Below are positions 1-8,880 of a stretch of 15,209 nucleotides of DNA, in pieces; the first letter of the stretch is position 1; each line of letters opens with the position of its first letter. Both the position numbers and the translations under genes were made by a program. The notes beneath the pieces are model-generated. The model was not told the DNA's origin and did no database searches. It saw only the letters and a list, made by a program, of their open reading frames with translations. Origin of the DNA: an uncultured Prevotellaceae bacterium (lineage in GTDB: Bacteria > Bacteroidota > Bacteroidia > Bacteroidales > Bacteroidaceae); contig CAMHPM010000007.1 in the NCBI GenBank assembly GCA_946187025.1, positions 1 to 15,209 on the forward strand, written 5' to 3'.

Positions 1-99
1 GCAGTTGTGGGAAGGATGTATAGCAGGATGGTACGAAAAATAGATGCTACACGTACTATTTGAGGTAATGGTACCTTTATTATGTACCTATATTTACCC

Positions 100-2427
100 T
101 TATCTTACAATAACAAACTTGGCTGCTGCCCCCTTGTTGCCGTCAGCATCGGTTGCCAGAACATAATAGACACCCGAAGCAGCTTGCTTGCCATCACTGA
201 TGCGTCCGTCCCATGTGAACTGTCCACCATTTGAGATACCTTGATGTACAAGGCGTCCAGCAGCGTTCACAATCTTCACGTCGGTATCCGACATGAGTCC
301 GCGTACGACGATATTGCCTTGATAGTCGGGACGAACCGGATTAGGATAGACACGTACAAGGTCGGAATCGAACTGTTCTTCAGGATTGGTAGCATCACTC
401 ATGTAGGACACAAGTCCGCGGGTGGTAGCAAAGAACACTTCGCCGCTCTGTCCGTCGATAGCAATGTCGTAGATGTCGTTTGAGACAAGCGGTGAGTTAT
501 CGGCCGTGAAATGTTGAAGAATCGCACTACCGTCGGCATTTGTGAGATATACACCATTGCCCATTGTTCCGAACCACTTGCGGTTGGCACCATCGACGGC
601 TATACAACGTACTTCGACTTCTGAAAGGAGGTAGTCGGCATAGTTGGTACCATCGTTACGTGGCACTTTGGGTTGTGTGAAATAAAAGTCGGTATTGAAG
701 ACAGTGGATGGTTCGTAAGTGACAAACGGTCCCCAGTTGCACCCTATCCAGATAGCGCCATCGAGGTCTTCTACTATGCAGTTGAGGTTGTTGAACTGGT
801 AGGAGGTTCCGTCTTGGTTTGAGATGATATATATGAATCGCTGATGGTCGTCGGAACGCTGGTGTAGTGTTCCGTTGGTGTCGAGTACATATATGCCGCC
901 ATTATTTGATGGTCCCGACATGCGGCTGTTGATCCAGGCCCATCCACGACGGTCGAATATGGCGCGGTCGAAAGCTGGATGACCGGCAATGGCCTCGCTG
1001 TAGTATGCAATCCAGCGGCCGTCGGCACCTAATATTCGCAGTACGGTGTCGCACTCGTTATTAAACATCCACAGGTTATGCTGTGAGTCGTAGTTGAGTC
1101 CGGTGGTGCGAACATAGAAATTATCGTAGTGGTCGTCGGGCAGGATGGAGGTGAGTGGTGAGTTGGTGTGGTTTATGAGGTTTACGTATTTATAGTCTTT
1201 GTATTCCACAATACCTATCGAGCCGCCCACATAATGATGTTCGGAGTCGTTGGGGTCTTGCACGATAGAGAATGCGTTACGGAAACAGAAATCGCCAAGT
1301 TCGCTATGCAGAGGCTCTTCCTCGAATGTGGTCCATTCATGATTTTCGTATTTCATGACTGTAAACGTGCGTTCCACTGCCGGGTATTCAAGGCATCCGC
1401 CAACAGAGAGCAGTCGGCCATCGTACATCTGTAACTTGTAGAAATAGTTGCGCATAGGGCTGTTTGGTATGACTGACGATACGGTGGGGGTGAATCCGTC
1501 GGTGTCGTCAAACTTATAGCCTTTCAGTCCCTCGGTGCCACATGCTGCCCAAAGGGTATTGTCTGTCTTGCAAACATACACTATGCCAGGATTGGGATAG
1601 CGTTTGATATTGCGGTCTTTGTCAACGGTGACTATTTCGTTGGCTCCGAAACAGAAGAGCTTGCCGTCGATGATGCTAAAACTTGTGAAGTTGGCGTTAT
1701 CGACATATCCCACAGCCAGTGTCTCCTTGTCGGATATGTAGCGTAGCTGCAACCACGTGGGAATGATGAAATATGTACCTTCCACATTGAATATCTTTTG
1801 AAACTTTGATGTCGATTTGCATTTCCAGTTGTTGGCATCGAGCAGGTTGTCGCTGAGGTTGCCTGTATAGAATCCGTCGGGGGTGACGGCAATGATGGTG
1901 CCGTTGTCGATGATAATGGAACTGACGATGTGTCCGAAGTTATAGGTGTTGGAAATCACACGTCTGCGTGTATCAAGCACCACAATGCCCGAGTTGGTTG
2001 ATATATATACATCGCTGCCCGACACATAAACGCTGTTGATGGTTTTATCGGCCAATGCAGAGGTCTCCTTGAGGTCGGGCATGTTGTATAACTGTCCGTT
2101 TGCATTGAGCAGATCGATATTACCATTGGTGTAGATGATGACGAGTTGGTGTGTGGCATTGTTACTTACAATGTCGAAGATACCATTATCGCTCAGCAAC
2201 GACGCTTTGTCATAGGTCTCGACAGTGGTATCATCGGGGTCGTAGCTATACAGGCCACCATCGCTCAGGACGTATATGAGGCCTTCGAATTCGACCACCT
2301 TACTTGCGTTGTGATATGCTGCATGAACGGTCCAGTCGCCATATGCTGCCAGTGCGCTTATCGAGCATAGGCACATGGAGCATATCGACAAGAGCAGACA
2401 TTGTAGTATGTGTTGATTGCGCATCAT
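100..2427 (-). CDS. porZ: PorZ-like type IX secretion system cell-surface protein (two beta-propellers plus C-terminal sorting domain)
   Basis: The protein has 775 residues, close to the 776 I recall for Porphyromonas gingivalis PorZ. It opens with a Sec signal peptide (hydrophobic residues about 7-27, likely cut near ALA-A at 25-28). The body consists of beta-propeller blades of the two-component-regulator type, with repeated elements such as IYVLSDGGLYSYD, VYISTNSGIVVLD, IWIGCNWGPFVTYEP and KWFGTMGNGVYLTNADG. Residues about 691-775 form a beta-sandwich starting VRVYPNPVRP and ending AAKFVIVR, typical of a type-A T9SS sorting domain. In the known family PorZ sits on the cell surface with PorU, PorV and PorQ in the complex that processes T9SS cargo and attaches it to A-LPS. 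It is the last gene of the leuS operon, 15 bases after the YitT-RdgB frame. The start is one of two adjacent ATG codons. A different surface propeller protein with a sorting domain is possible, but length and domain order favour PorZ. Confidence 0.85.
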   Translation of the reverse strand: MMRNQHILQCLLLSICSMCLCSISALAAYGDWTVHAAYHNASKVVEFEGLIYVLSDGGLYSYDPDDTTVETYDKASLLSDNGIFDIVSNNATHQLVIIYTNGNIDLLNANGQLYNMPDLKETSALADKTINSVYVSGSDVYISTNSGIVVLDTRRRVISNTYNFGHIVSSIIIDNGTIIAVTPDGFYTGNLSDNLLDANNWKCKSTSKFQKIFNVEGTYFIIPTWLQLRYISDKETLAVGYVDNANFTSFSIIDGKLFCFGANEIVTVDKDRNIKRYPNPGIVYVCKTDNTLWAACGTEGLKGYKFDDTDGFTPTVSSVIPNSPMRNYFYKLQMYDGRLLSVGGCLEYPAVERTFTVMKYENHEWTTFEEEPLHSELGDFCFRNAFSIVQDPNDSEHHYVGGSIGIVEYKDYKYVNLINHTNSPLTSILPDDHYDNFYVRTTGLNYDSQHNLWMFNNECDTVLRILGADGRWIAYYSEAIAGHPAFDRAIFDRRGWAWINSRMSGPSNNGGIYVLDTNGTLHQRSDDHQRFIYIISNQDGTSYQFNNLNCIVEDLDGAIWIGCNWGPFVTYEPSTVFNTDFYFTQPKVPRNDGTNYADYLLSEVEVRCIAVDGANRKWFGTMGNGVYLTNADGSAILQHFTADNSPLVSNDIYDIAIDGQSGEVFFATTRGLVSYMSDATNPEEQFDSDLVRVYPNPVRPDYQGNIVVRGLMSDTDVKIVNAAGRLVHQGISNGGQFTWDGRISDGKQAASGVYYVLATDADGNKGAAAKFVIVR

Positions 2428-2442
2428 GTGGATTAAATAATC

Positions 2443-3939
2443 TTAGTTACTCTTAAGGAAATCGCACAACATCTTGACGGCACGCGCCCTGTGGCTTATG
2501 TTGTTCTTGATGTCGGCTCCGAGTTGTGCAAAGGTCTCGTTATGACCTTCCGGGATGAATATAGGGTCGTATCCGAATCCTTCGTTTCCATGGCGCTCGG
2601 TAGCTATCGAGCCCTTCACTGTACCTTCGAAAGTGTATGTCTGACCTTTGTATATGAGTGCTATCGACGTCCTGAACTGCGCCGAACGGTCGTCTTTTCC
2701 CTCGAGGTTTGCAAGCAGTTTGTTCATATTGGCCTCGTTGTCGTGTCCATCGGTAGCATATCGTGCGGTATGTACTCCTGGTTCGCCTCCCAAGGCAGTG
2801 CATTCAAGGCCTGTATCGTCGGCAAAGCAGTCAAACCCATAGAATCGTTTCACAAACTGTGCCTTCTGCAATGCGTTGCCTTCCAGTGTATCCGAGGTTT
2901 CCGGTAGTTCCATATGGCAGTTGATGTCGTCGAGACTGCGTATCTCAAACTTGTCGCCCACCATCTTGCGCACTTCTTCAAGCTTATGTTCGTTGTTGGT
3001 TGCAAACACGAGTGTAGGTTTTGCTTTCTTTATCTTTGCCTTCATCGGGTCGAATCCCTCGCCATACACTCCCTGCACATTTGCCATCGAGACGAAGCAG
3101 TATGGATCGACCGACTTTATCATCTGGAATATCTGCGTTGCCTCACGCTTACGTACCAGACATACCACGACTTTACGTTCGGTCTTGGTGTACCATCCCT
3201 GTCCGTCGAGCACCGTCACACCACGTCCTGTGGAATTGATTTTGTCGGCAATCTTGCGGTAGTTGCGCGAGAAAATCATGAATTGCACCGACTGTCGCGT
3301 ACGGTTCATCGAGTAGTCGAGTGTAACACCAGCTATGATGAATGTCACGAATCCGAACACTATCTTCTGCCATGCCACTGCCTCGCCATATTTATCGACA
3401 AACACAAAGTACGACGACGAAATGATGATGCAGTCGCACAGCATGATGACTTGTCCGAGCGATATGTCTTTGTATTTATGTACGATGGCAGCAATTATAT
3501 CGGTGCCACCTGTACTTCCGTCGTGTGAGAAGCAGATGCCAAGTCCGATGCCCTCGGCCACAGCTCCCAGAACCACTGCCATGAATGTCTGGTCCTGCAC
3601 CAGTCGCGGCAGGTTGCCGTCAGCATCGAGCACCAATCGCTGCAGGAGCCACATGTAGAATGTCAGGAAAAATACGCCATAGATGGTCTTCACACAGAAC
3701 TTCCATCCCAGTATCTTGACAGCAGCCAAAAGCAGGAAGGCATTCATGATGAGGTATGAGTTTTGTACCTCAAAACCGGTGGCGAAGTAAATGAGCGATG
3801 CAATACCTGTCACTCCACCCGAAGTCACCTCATACGGAAGCATGAAGAGGGTCACACCCGTACCATAGATGATGAGTCCGATGGTGATATAGATATACAC
3901 CGACAGTTCATCCCAGATGATTTTTGCTTTCTGTCCCAT
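2443..3939 (-). CDS. Fused YitT family membrane protein and RdgB/HAM1 non-canonical purine NTP pyrophosphatase
   Basis: One 498-residue frame holds two complete proteins. Residues 1-298 are a YitT family protein: about six membrane segments (near 14-34, 43-55, 62-78, 86-104, 119-137 and 165-207), the family motif GSTGGTDI at 141-148, and a cytosolic DUF2179 domain at about 225-292. Residues 299-498 are a full-length RdgB/HAM1 enzyme, which hydrolyses dITP, ITP and XTP to monophosphates to keep deaminated purines out of nucleic acids. Its motifs are intact: FATNN at 312-316, the acidic pair D374-D375 in ADDTGL, FGYDP at 455-459 and SHR at 482-484. The YitT transport function is unknown. Separate proteins are the usual arrangement. 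Here no stop codon separates them, and the junction reads GEGFDP-MKAKIKKAKP, so Met299 (ATG at 3045-3043) could still serve as an internal start. The frame begins 7 bases after leuS and lies 15 bases before porZ. The identity of both halves is secure; whether the cell makes one protein or two is not. Confidence 0.92.
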   Translation of the reverse strand: MGQKAKIIWDELSVYIYITIGLIIYGTGVTLFMLPYEVTSGGVTGIASLIYFATGFEVQNSYLIMNAFLLLAAVKILGWKFCVKTIYGVFFLTFYMWLLQRLVLDADGNLPRLVQDQTFMAVVLGAVAEGIGLGICFSHDGSTGGTDIIAAIVHKYKDISLGQVIMLCDCIIISSSYFVFVDKYGEAVAWQKIVFGFVTFIIAGVTLDYSMNRTRQSVQFMIFSRNYRKIADKINSTGRGVTVLDGQGWYTKTERKVVVCLVRKREATQIFQMIKSVDPYCFVSMANVQGVYGEGFDPMKAKIKKAKPTLVFATNNEHKLEEVRKMVGDKFEIRSLDDINCHMELPETSDTLEGNALQKAQFVKRFYGFDCFADDTGLECTALGGEPGVHTARYATDGHDNEANMNKLLANLEGKDDRSAQFRTSIALIYKGQTYTFEGTVKGSIATERHGNEGFGYDPIFIPEGHNETFAQLGADIKNNISHRARAVKMLCDFLKSN

Positions 3940-3946
3940 CCTTTGA

Positions 3947-6793
3947 TTATTTTGCAGGCTTTAACACTACGTTTATCATCTTGCCTGGAACCACAATCAC
4001 CTTCACGACACTGAATCCCTCGGTCCACTTCTTCGACTGCGGGTCGGCCAGTGCGGCATCGATTATCGCTTGCTGCTCCGTACCTACAGGGAACTCCATC
4101 GGGAAGCGTGCTTTGCCGTTGAAGGCCACCATCATCTTCATCGAGTCTTCCTTCAAGTAGTCTTCACAGAACTGTGGCCACTCTGCATCACATACGCTGC
4201 CGGCATGACCCAGCGCTTCCCACAGTTCCTCACAGAGGTGTGGGGTGAATGGTGCCATCAGTATCACGAGTTGTTCTGCTACCTTGCGGTTACGGCTCTT
4301 GAGCGATGAGAGTTCGTTGAGACAAATCATGAATGCAGCCACCGATGTATTGAACGAGAAGTTCTCGATGTCTTCGCTCACTTTCTTTATCAGCTTGTGC
4401 AACGAGCGCAGTTCGTCGCGAGTCGGTTCGGCATCGTTGAGAGCCAGTTTGCCGTCTTTGTCGAAGAAGAGCGCCCACACTTTCTTCAAGAAGCGGTGAC
4501 AGCCGTCTATTCCGTTGGTGTCCCAAGGCTTACTCTGTTCTACAGGTCCGAGGAACATCTCATACAGACGCAGGGTGTCGGCACCGAAACGCTCTACAAT
4601 CATGTCGGGGTTCACCACGTTGAACATCGATTTCGACATCTTCTCGATGGCCCATCCGCAGATGTATTTGCCGTCTTCGAGTATGAACTCTGCAGTGTTG
4701 TATTCCGGACGCCATGCCTTGAATGCCTCGATGTCGAGTTGGTCGTTGGCCACGATGTTCACATCCACATGTATTGGTGTCACATCGTATTGGTCTTTCA
4801 GTCCGTAGCTCACAAAGGTGTTGGTGTCCTTTATGCGATATACAAAGTTGCTGCGACCCTGAATCATGCCTTGGTTAATGAGTTTCTGGAATGGTTCTTC
4901 CTTCACACTCACTCCCAGGTCGAACAAGAACTTGTTCCAGAAGCGGCTGTAAATCAAGTGGCCTGTTGCATGTTCGCTACCGCCGACATACAAATCTACG
5001 TTCTGCCAATAGTTGGCAGCCTCGGTGCTGAGCAATGCCTTGTCGTTGTGCGGATCCATGTATCGCAGGTAGTAGGCCGATGAGCCGGCAAATCCTGGCA
5101 TGGTATAAAGTTCGATAGGGAATACTGTCTTCTGGTCGATAAGCGAGTTGTCCACTATTTGCTTGTTGGTTTCGTCCCATGCCCATCGGGTTGCGTTGCC
5201 AAGTGGTGGTTCGCCTGTTTCTGTAGGCAGGAACTTATCTACTTCGGGCAGTTCGATTGGCAGGCAGTCCTCTGGTATCATCTGCGGAATGCCGTTCTTA
5301 TAATATACCGGGAATGGTTCGCCCCAGTATCTCTGACGCGAGAAGATGGCATCGCGCAGGCGGTAGTTCACCTTCACTCGTCCCAGCTTGTGTGCTTCCA
5401 CGTATTTCTTTGTTGCTGCAATGGCTTCCTTCACCGTCAGTCCGTTGAGCGAGAGGTCGCAGTATGGTGTTGCATCTTTTCGTGGCGAGTTGGTCACAAT
5501 GCCCTCTTTGGCATCATAGCTCTCTTCGCTCACATCGGCTCCTTCGATGAGCGGAATGATAGGCAGACCGAAATGGCGGGCAAACGCATAGTCGCGCGAG
5601 TCGTGGGCCGGTACGGCCATGATGGCACCGGTGCCATAGCCTGCAAGTACATATTCGCTTATCCATATCGGGTTCTTCTCGCCTGTGAAAGGATTGATGG
5701 CATACGAACCACTGAACACGCCTGTCACCTTGTGGTCAATCTGGCGTTCACGCTCGGTGCGACCCTTCACGTATGCAAGATATTTATCTACCTCTGCCTT
5801 CTGCTCGGCTGTAGTCACCGTCTCAACCAGTTCACTCTCTGGAGCCAACACCATGAATGTAACTCCGAACATAGTGTCGGCACGTGTGGTAAATATGGTG
5901 AACGACTTATCGCTGTCGGCAATCTGGAATTCAACTTCAGTACCTTCTGAACGCCCGATCCAGTTGCGCTGCGTTTCTTTTATCGATTCGCTCCAGTCGA
6001 TGGTATCGAGGCCGTCGAGCAGTCGCTGTGCATAGGCGCTGACACGCAGGCACCACTGGCGCATACGTTTCTGTTCCACAGGGTATCCGCCACGCACACT
6101 CACGCCATCGACCACCTCGTCGTTGGCCAACACGGTGCCGAGCTTCGGACACCAGTTCACCATTGTCTCGCCCAAGAATGCAATGCGGTAGTTCATCAGG
6201 GTTTCACTCTGTTGTTTCTCGCTCATTGCCTTCCACTCTTCAGCCGTGAAGGTGAGTTCGTCGCTTTGTGCTACATCCAGCCCTTCCGTACCTTTCTCCT
6301 CAAAATGTTTGATGAGTTGTTCGATAGGTTGGGCCATCTGGCATCGGTTGCAGTAGAACGAGTTATACATGCGCTGGAATGCCCATTGTGTCCAGTGATA
6401 ATAGTTTGGATTACACGTGCGGACCTCACGATCCCAGTCGAAACAGAAACCGATCTTATCGAGTTGTTCGCGATAGCGGTTGATGTTCTCCACCGTAGTC
6501 ACTTCCGGGTGTTGTCCGGTTTGTATTGCGTATTGCTCGGCAGGCAATCCGTAGGCATCATAGCCCATTGGATTCAGCACGTTGAAACCCTGCAGACGCT
6601 TGTAGCGTGCGTAGATGTCGCTGGCTATGTATCCGAGTGGATGGCCCACATGCAGTCCTGCACCCGATGGGTAAGGAAACATGTTGAGCACATAAAATTT
6701 CTTTTTTCCTGCATCCTCAGTCACATGATAGGTGCCTTGTTCTACCCATCGCTGCTGCCACTTCTTCTCTATCTCCCTGAAATTGTATTCCAT
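3947..6793 (-). CDS. leuS: Leucyl-tRNA synthetase
   Basis: This 948-residue class I aminoacyl-tRNA synthetase joins leucine to tRNA-Leu in the cytoplasm. The ATP-binding HIGH signature is HVGH at residues 48-51, after the family stretch FPYPSGAGL. The KMSKS loop is exact at residues 718-722 (bases 4642-4628). Between them lies the CP1 editing domain, with the threonine-rich stretch FTIFTTRADTMFG and the editing segment GTGAIMAVPAHDSRD containing the conserved Asp. An insert of about 60 residues just before KMSKS fits the leucine-specific domain. The anticodon-binding helical domain and the C-terminal domain (ending VVPGKMINVVLKPAK) are present. It is longer than the E. coli enzyme, which I take to be normal in this phylum. 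It is the first gene of an operon with yitT-rdgB and porZ; the next gene starts 7 bases after its stop. Transcription probably starts about 40 bases upstream, from the promoter at 6842-6873. Confidence 0.98.
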   Translation of the reverse strand: MEYNFREIEKKWQQRWVEQGTYHVTEDAGKKKFYVLNMFPYPSGAGLHVGHPLGYIASDIYARYKRLQGFNVLNPMGYDAYGLPAEQYAIQTGQHPEVTTVENINRYREQLDKIGFCFDWDREVRTCNPNYYHWTQWAFQRMYNSFYCNRCQMAQPIEQLIKHFEEKGTEGLDVAQSDELTFTAEEWKAMSEKQQSETLMNYRIAFLGETMVNWCPKLGTVLANDEVVDGVSVRGGYPVEQKRMRQWCLRVSAYAQRLLDGLDTIDWSESIKETQRNWIGRSEGTEVEFQIADSDKSFTIFTTRADTMFGVTFMVLAPESELVETVTTAEQKAEVDKYLAYVKGRTERERQIDHKVTGVFSGSYAINPFTGEKNPIWISEYVLAGYGTGAIMAVPAHDSRDYAFARHFGLPIIPLIEGADVSEESYDAKEGIVTNSPRKDATPYCDLSLNGLTVKEAIAATKKYVEAHKLGRVKVNYRLRDAIFSRQRYWGEPFPVYYKNGIPQMIPEDCLPIELPEVDKFLPTETGEPPLGNATRWAWDETNKQIVDNSLIDQKTVFPIELYTMPGFAGSSAYYLRYMDPHNDKALLSTEAANYWQNVDLYVGGSEHATGHLIYSRFWNKFLFDLGVSVKEEPFQKLINQGMIQGRSNFVYRIKDTNTFVSYGLKDQYDVTPIHVDVNIVANDQLDIEAFKAWRPEYNTAEFILEDGKYICGWAIEKMSKSMFNVVNPDMIVERFGADTLRLYEMFLGPVEQSKPWDTNGIDGCHRFLKKVWALFFDKDGKLALNDAEPTRDELRSLHKLIKKVSEDIENFSFNTSVAAFMICLNELSSLKSRNRKVAEQLVILMAPFTPHLCEELWEALGHAGSVCDAEWPQFCEDYLKEDSMKMMVAFNGKARFPMEFPVGTEQQAIIDAALADPQSKKWTEGFSVVKVIVVPGKMINVVLKPAK

Positions 6794-6841
6794 TGTGAGT
6801 TTCTTTGTGATTATTAGTTTCTAAGTGTGTATATTGGGCTA

Positions 6842-6873
6842 CAAAGTTACGAATAAAAATAGTAAATACCAAA
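6842..6873 (-). promoter_or_regulatory. Promoter of the leuS operon
   Basis: Read on the minus strand, a TTTG box (6873-6870) is followed by 20 bases and then TAACTTTG (6849-6842). This matches the Bacteroidetes primary-sigma consensus TTTG-N19/20-TAnnTTTG. The expected start point is near 6835, giving a leader of about 40 bases before the leuS ATG at 6793. Confidence 0.75.
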
Positions 6874-6978
6874 TAATCTCTGATACTTCAATTACTTCGC
6901 GGTCAAAATATATAAAAATGCCAATTATTATGCGTGTGTGCAATAAAGGCAATGTGACATATAGTTGTAAGACAGCAC

Positions 6979-7010
6979 ACGCCCCAATGCCGGTTCAGAC
7001 ATCGGGGCGT
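6979..7010 (-). terminator. Hairpin downstream of acd, possible terminator
   Basis: Arms 6979-6989 and 7000-7010 form an 11-bp GC-rich stem (ACGCCCC outer part) with one mismatch and a 10-base loop, 30 bases beyond the stop codon of the acyl-CoA dehydrogenase gene. On the minus strand it is not followed by a clean T-run, so it may act weakly or stabilise the mRNA end instead. It also separates this operon from leuS downstream. Confidence 0.45.
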
Positions 7011-7039
7011 ATGCAGTTGTTAGTTTTTCTTTCAACGGT

Positions 7040-8749
7040 TTATTTGTAAGCCTCGAGAGTTTCCGGAGTGATGCACATCACGTAGTTGTAGTGGCGTGCA
7101 ATCTCGCTCTCGGCATGGTTCATAAACACGGTGAGGCTCTTATGGAAGAGGTCGGCGTTGCGCTGAGTGTCGCCCAGCAGAAGCTGTGCCATGATGGTGT
7201 AGGCAGTCATCTCGTAGAGCTTGCGGCCGCAGAAGTCGATTACGTCTTGGTTTTCGAACGACTTGGCGTGTGCTGTTGCTTCTTCGAGCTTCTGTGTCAT
7301 GGCCTCGATGCGGGCGATGACTGGTGTGCAGTGCTCGCAGGCGTTGGCTTTCAGTTCCTCGGTGGTGGCCTTGATCACGTCGGTGTAGGTTCCGTTGGTG
7401 ATGTAGCGCAGTGCGGCCACTGTCTGCAACTGGGTTGTACCTTCGTAGATGCTGGTGATGCGGGCATCGCGATAAAGGCGCTGACACTTGTACTCCTGCA
7501 TGTATCCGCTACCTCCGTGTACCTGTATGGCATCGTATGAGCTTTGGTTTGCAAACTCGCTGTTCATACCCTTGGCCAGCGGAGTGAATGCATCGGCCAG
7601 ACGGCTGTACTTCTTCATCTCCTGACGCTCCTCGGGTGTGAGTGTGCGGCTGCGAGCGATGTCTTCGAGTGCCTTGTAGATATCTACGTAGCGTGAGCAC
7701 TGGTAGAGCAGGCTGCGTCCGGCATCGAGCTTGGCGCGGATGGTGGCTATCATGTCGTAAACGGCTGGGAAGTTGATGATTTCCTTGCCAAACTGACGGC
7801 GGTCGTTGGCGTATGCCAGGGCTTCTTCCCATGCTGCCTGCTGTATGCCGACACTTTGTGCAGCGATACCGAGGCGTGCTCCGTTCATGAGCGACATCAC
7901 GTACTTGATGAGTCCGAGCTTGCGGTCGCCGCAGAGTTCTGCCTTGGCGTTCTTGTAGGTGAGTTCGCATGTAGGACTTCCGTGGATACCGAGTTTGTTC
8001 TCGATGCGGCGCACGTTGACACCTCCGTTGCGCTTGTCGTAGATGAACATCGAGAGTCCGCGACCGTCGCGTGTGCCTTCTTCGCTACGAGCCAGCACGA
8101 GGTGAATGTCGCTGTCGCCGTTGGTGATGAATCGCTTCACACCGTTCAGACGCCAGCAGTCTTCCTTCTCGTCGTAGGTTGCACGCAGCATGACCGACTG
8201 GAGGTCGGAACCGGCATCTGGTTCGGTGAGGTCCATCGACATGGTTTCGCCTGCACAAACGCGTGGTATGTATTTCTTTCGCTGCTCTTCGTTGCCGAAG
8301 CAGTAGAGTGTTTCGATACAGTCTTGGAGCGACCATATGTTTTCGAAGCCTGCATCGCCTGCACTGACGATTTCGTTGGCTGCGGTATATACGGTCACAG
8401 GCAGGTTCAGACCTTCGTAACGGCGAGGCATGGTCATGCCGTTGAGGCCTGCCTTGCGTGTTGCGTCGAGGTTTTCGTAGGTCTTGGCAGCGTAGGTCAC
8501 GCGTCCGTCGGCGCAGTGAGGTCCCTCGCTGTCCACGTCCTCAGCGTTGGGTGCAATCACGTTGGCGTTGATGTCGCCTACCACTTCGAGCACCTTGTCG
8601 TAGCTGTCCATTGCGTCTTCGAAGTCCTGTGGAGCATAGTCATACTGGTCCTTGTCCTCGAAGCCGCGTTCCTTGAGTTCCACGATGCGCTGCATCAGTG
8701 GGTGTTCCATGTGGAACTTTATCTGTGGGTTGTCTGTGTATGAGTTCAT
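7040..8749 (-). CDS. Long-form acyl-CoA dehydrogenase (FAD-dependent) with C-terminal extension
   Basis: This 569-residue flavoenzyme should oxidise an acyl-CoA to the 2,3-enoyl-CoA and pass electrons to the electron transfer flavoprotein encoded upstream in the same operon. Family signatures are clear: MDLTEPDAGSDLQ (flavin and substrate region), the GVKRFITNGD segment, YANDRRQFGKEI, QVHGGSGYMQEY and SIYEGTTQLQ. The YEGT glutamate, Glu436 (codon at 7444-7442), is the position of the catalytic base in the family, so the enzyme looks active. It is well over 100 residues longer than typical mitochondrial or short-chain enzymes. The extra N-terminal helices (about 1-90) and C-terminal region (about 455-569) fit the ~600-residue subclass that carries the acyl-CoA dehydrogenase C-terminal domain (DmdC/FadE-like). 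The substrate cannot be read from the sequence, and no CoA ligase, hydratase or thiolase is nearby. It lies 131 bases after etfA, with a palindromic element between them. Confidence 0.93.
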   Translation of the reverse strand: MNSYTDNPQIKFHMEHPLMQRIVELKERGFEDKDQYDYAPQDFEDAMDSYDKVLEVVGDINANVIAPNAEDVDSEGPHCADGRVTYAAKTYENLDATRKAGLNGMTMPRRYEGLNLPVTVYTAANEIVSAGDAGFENIWSLQDCIETLYCFGNEEQRKKYIPRVCAGETMSMDLTEPDAGSDLQSVMLRATYDEKEDCWRLNGVKRFITNGDSDIHLVLARSEEGTRDGRGLSMFIYDKRNGGVNVRRIENKLGIHGSPTCELTYKNAKAELCGDRKLGLIKYVMSLMNGARLGIAAQSVGIQQAAWEEALAYANDRRQFGKEIINFPAVYDMIATIRAKLDAGRSLLYQCSRYVDIYKALEDIARSRTLTPEERQEMKKYSRLADAFTPLAKGMNSEFANQSSYDAIQVHGGSGYMQEYKCQRLYRDARITSIYEGTTQLQTVAALRYITNGTYTDVIKATTEELKANACEHCTPVIARIEAMTQKLEEATAHAKSFENQDVIDFCGRKLYEMTAYTIMAQLLLGDTQRNADLFHKSLTVFMNHAESEIARHYNYVMCITPETLEAYK

Positions 8750-8762
8750 AGAAATCTATTAT

Positions 8763-8875
8763 AGACCCTCTCTGTCCTTCGGACATCTCCCCCTTTATGG
8801 GGAGAGCCGTCCGGATAGTATTTCCGCGGCCTCCCTCCCCATAAAGGGGGAGGGTCGGGGGAGAGGGTCCGGTCT
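8763..8875. repeat. Palindromic intergenic element between etfA and acd
   Basis: This element fills most of the 131-base gap. It contains a perfect 18-bp inverted repeat, CTCCCCCTTTATGGGGAG at 8787-8804 and its exact reverse complement at 8835-8852, around a 30-base centre. The outer ends are also complementary: AGACC at 8763-8767 with GGTCT at 8871-8875, and CTCTC near 8768 with GAGAG near 8861, offset by a few bases. Each 18-mer is itself partly palindromic (CTCCCC...GGGGAG). It codes for nothing and resembles the small non-autonomous palindromic elements scattered in Bacteroidetes genomes. As RNA it would fold into a long stem, which could lower acd expression relative to etfBA or protect the mRNA. 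Confidence 0.8.
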
Positions 8876-8880
8876 GTTTT

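Noticed and set aside
1..63. A plus-strand frame open from the window edge to a TGA (about 20 codons), which could be the end of a convergent gene.
   Set aside because: Twenty open codons are expected by chance and the peptide matches nothing I recognise; it cannot be supported without the DNA to the left.
71..89. Short GGTAC/GTACC stem downstream of porZ as a terminator.
   Set aside because: Only five base pairs, with no T-run on the minus strand.
5159..5950. A 263-codon plus-strand frame opposite leuS.
   Set aside because: It is antisense to conserved LeuRS sequence and its Cys-rich, irregular composition is typical of a shadow frame.
3947..6793. LeuRS being unusually long (948 residues).
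   Set aside because: The extra length is in known LeuRS insert regions and appears normal for this phylum.
7856..8743. A 295-codon plus-strand frame opposite acd.
   Set aside because: It lies wholly antisense to a well-supported acyl-CoA dehydrogenase and encodes no recognisable domain.
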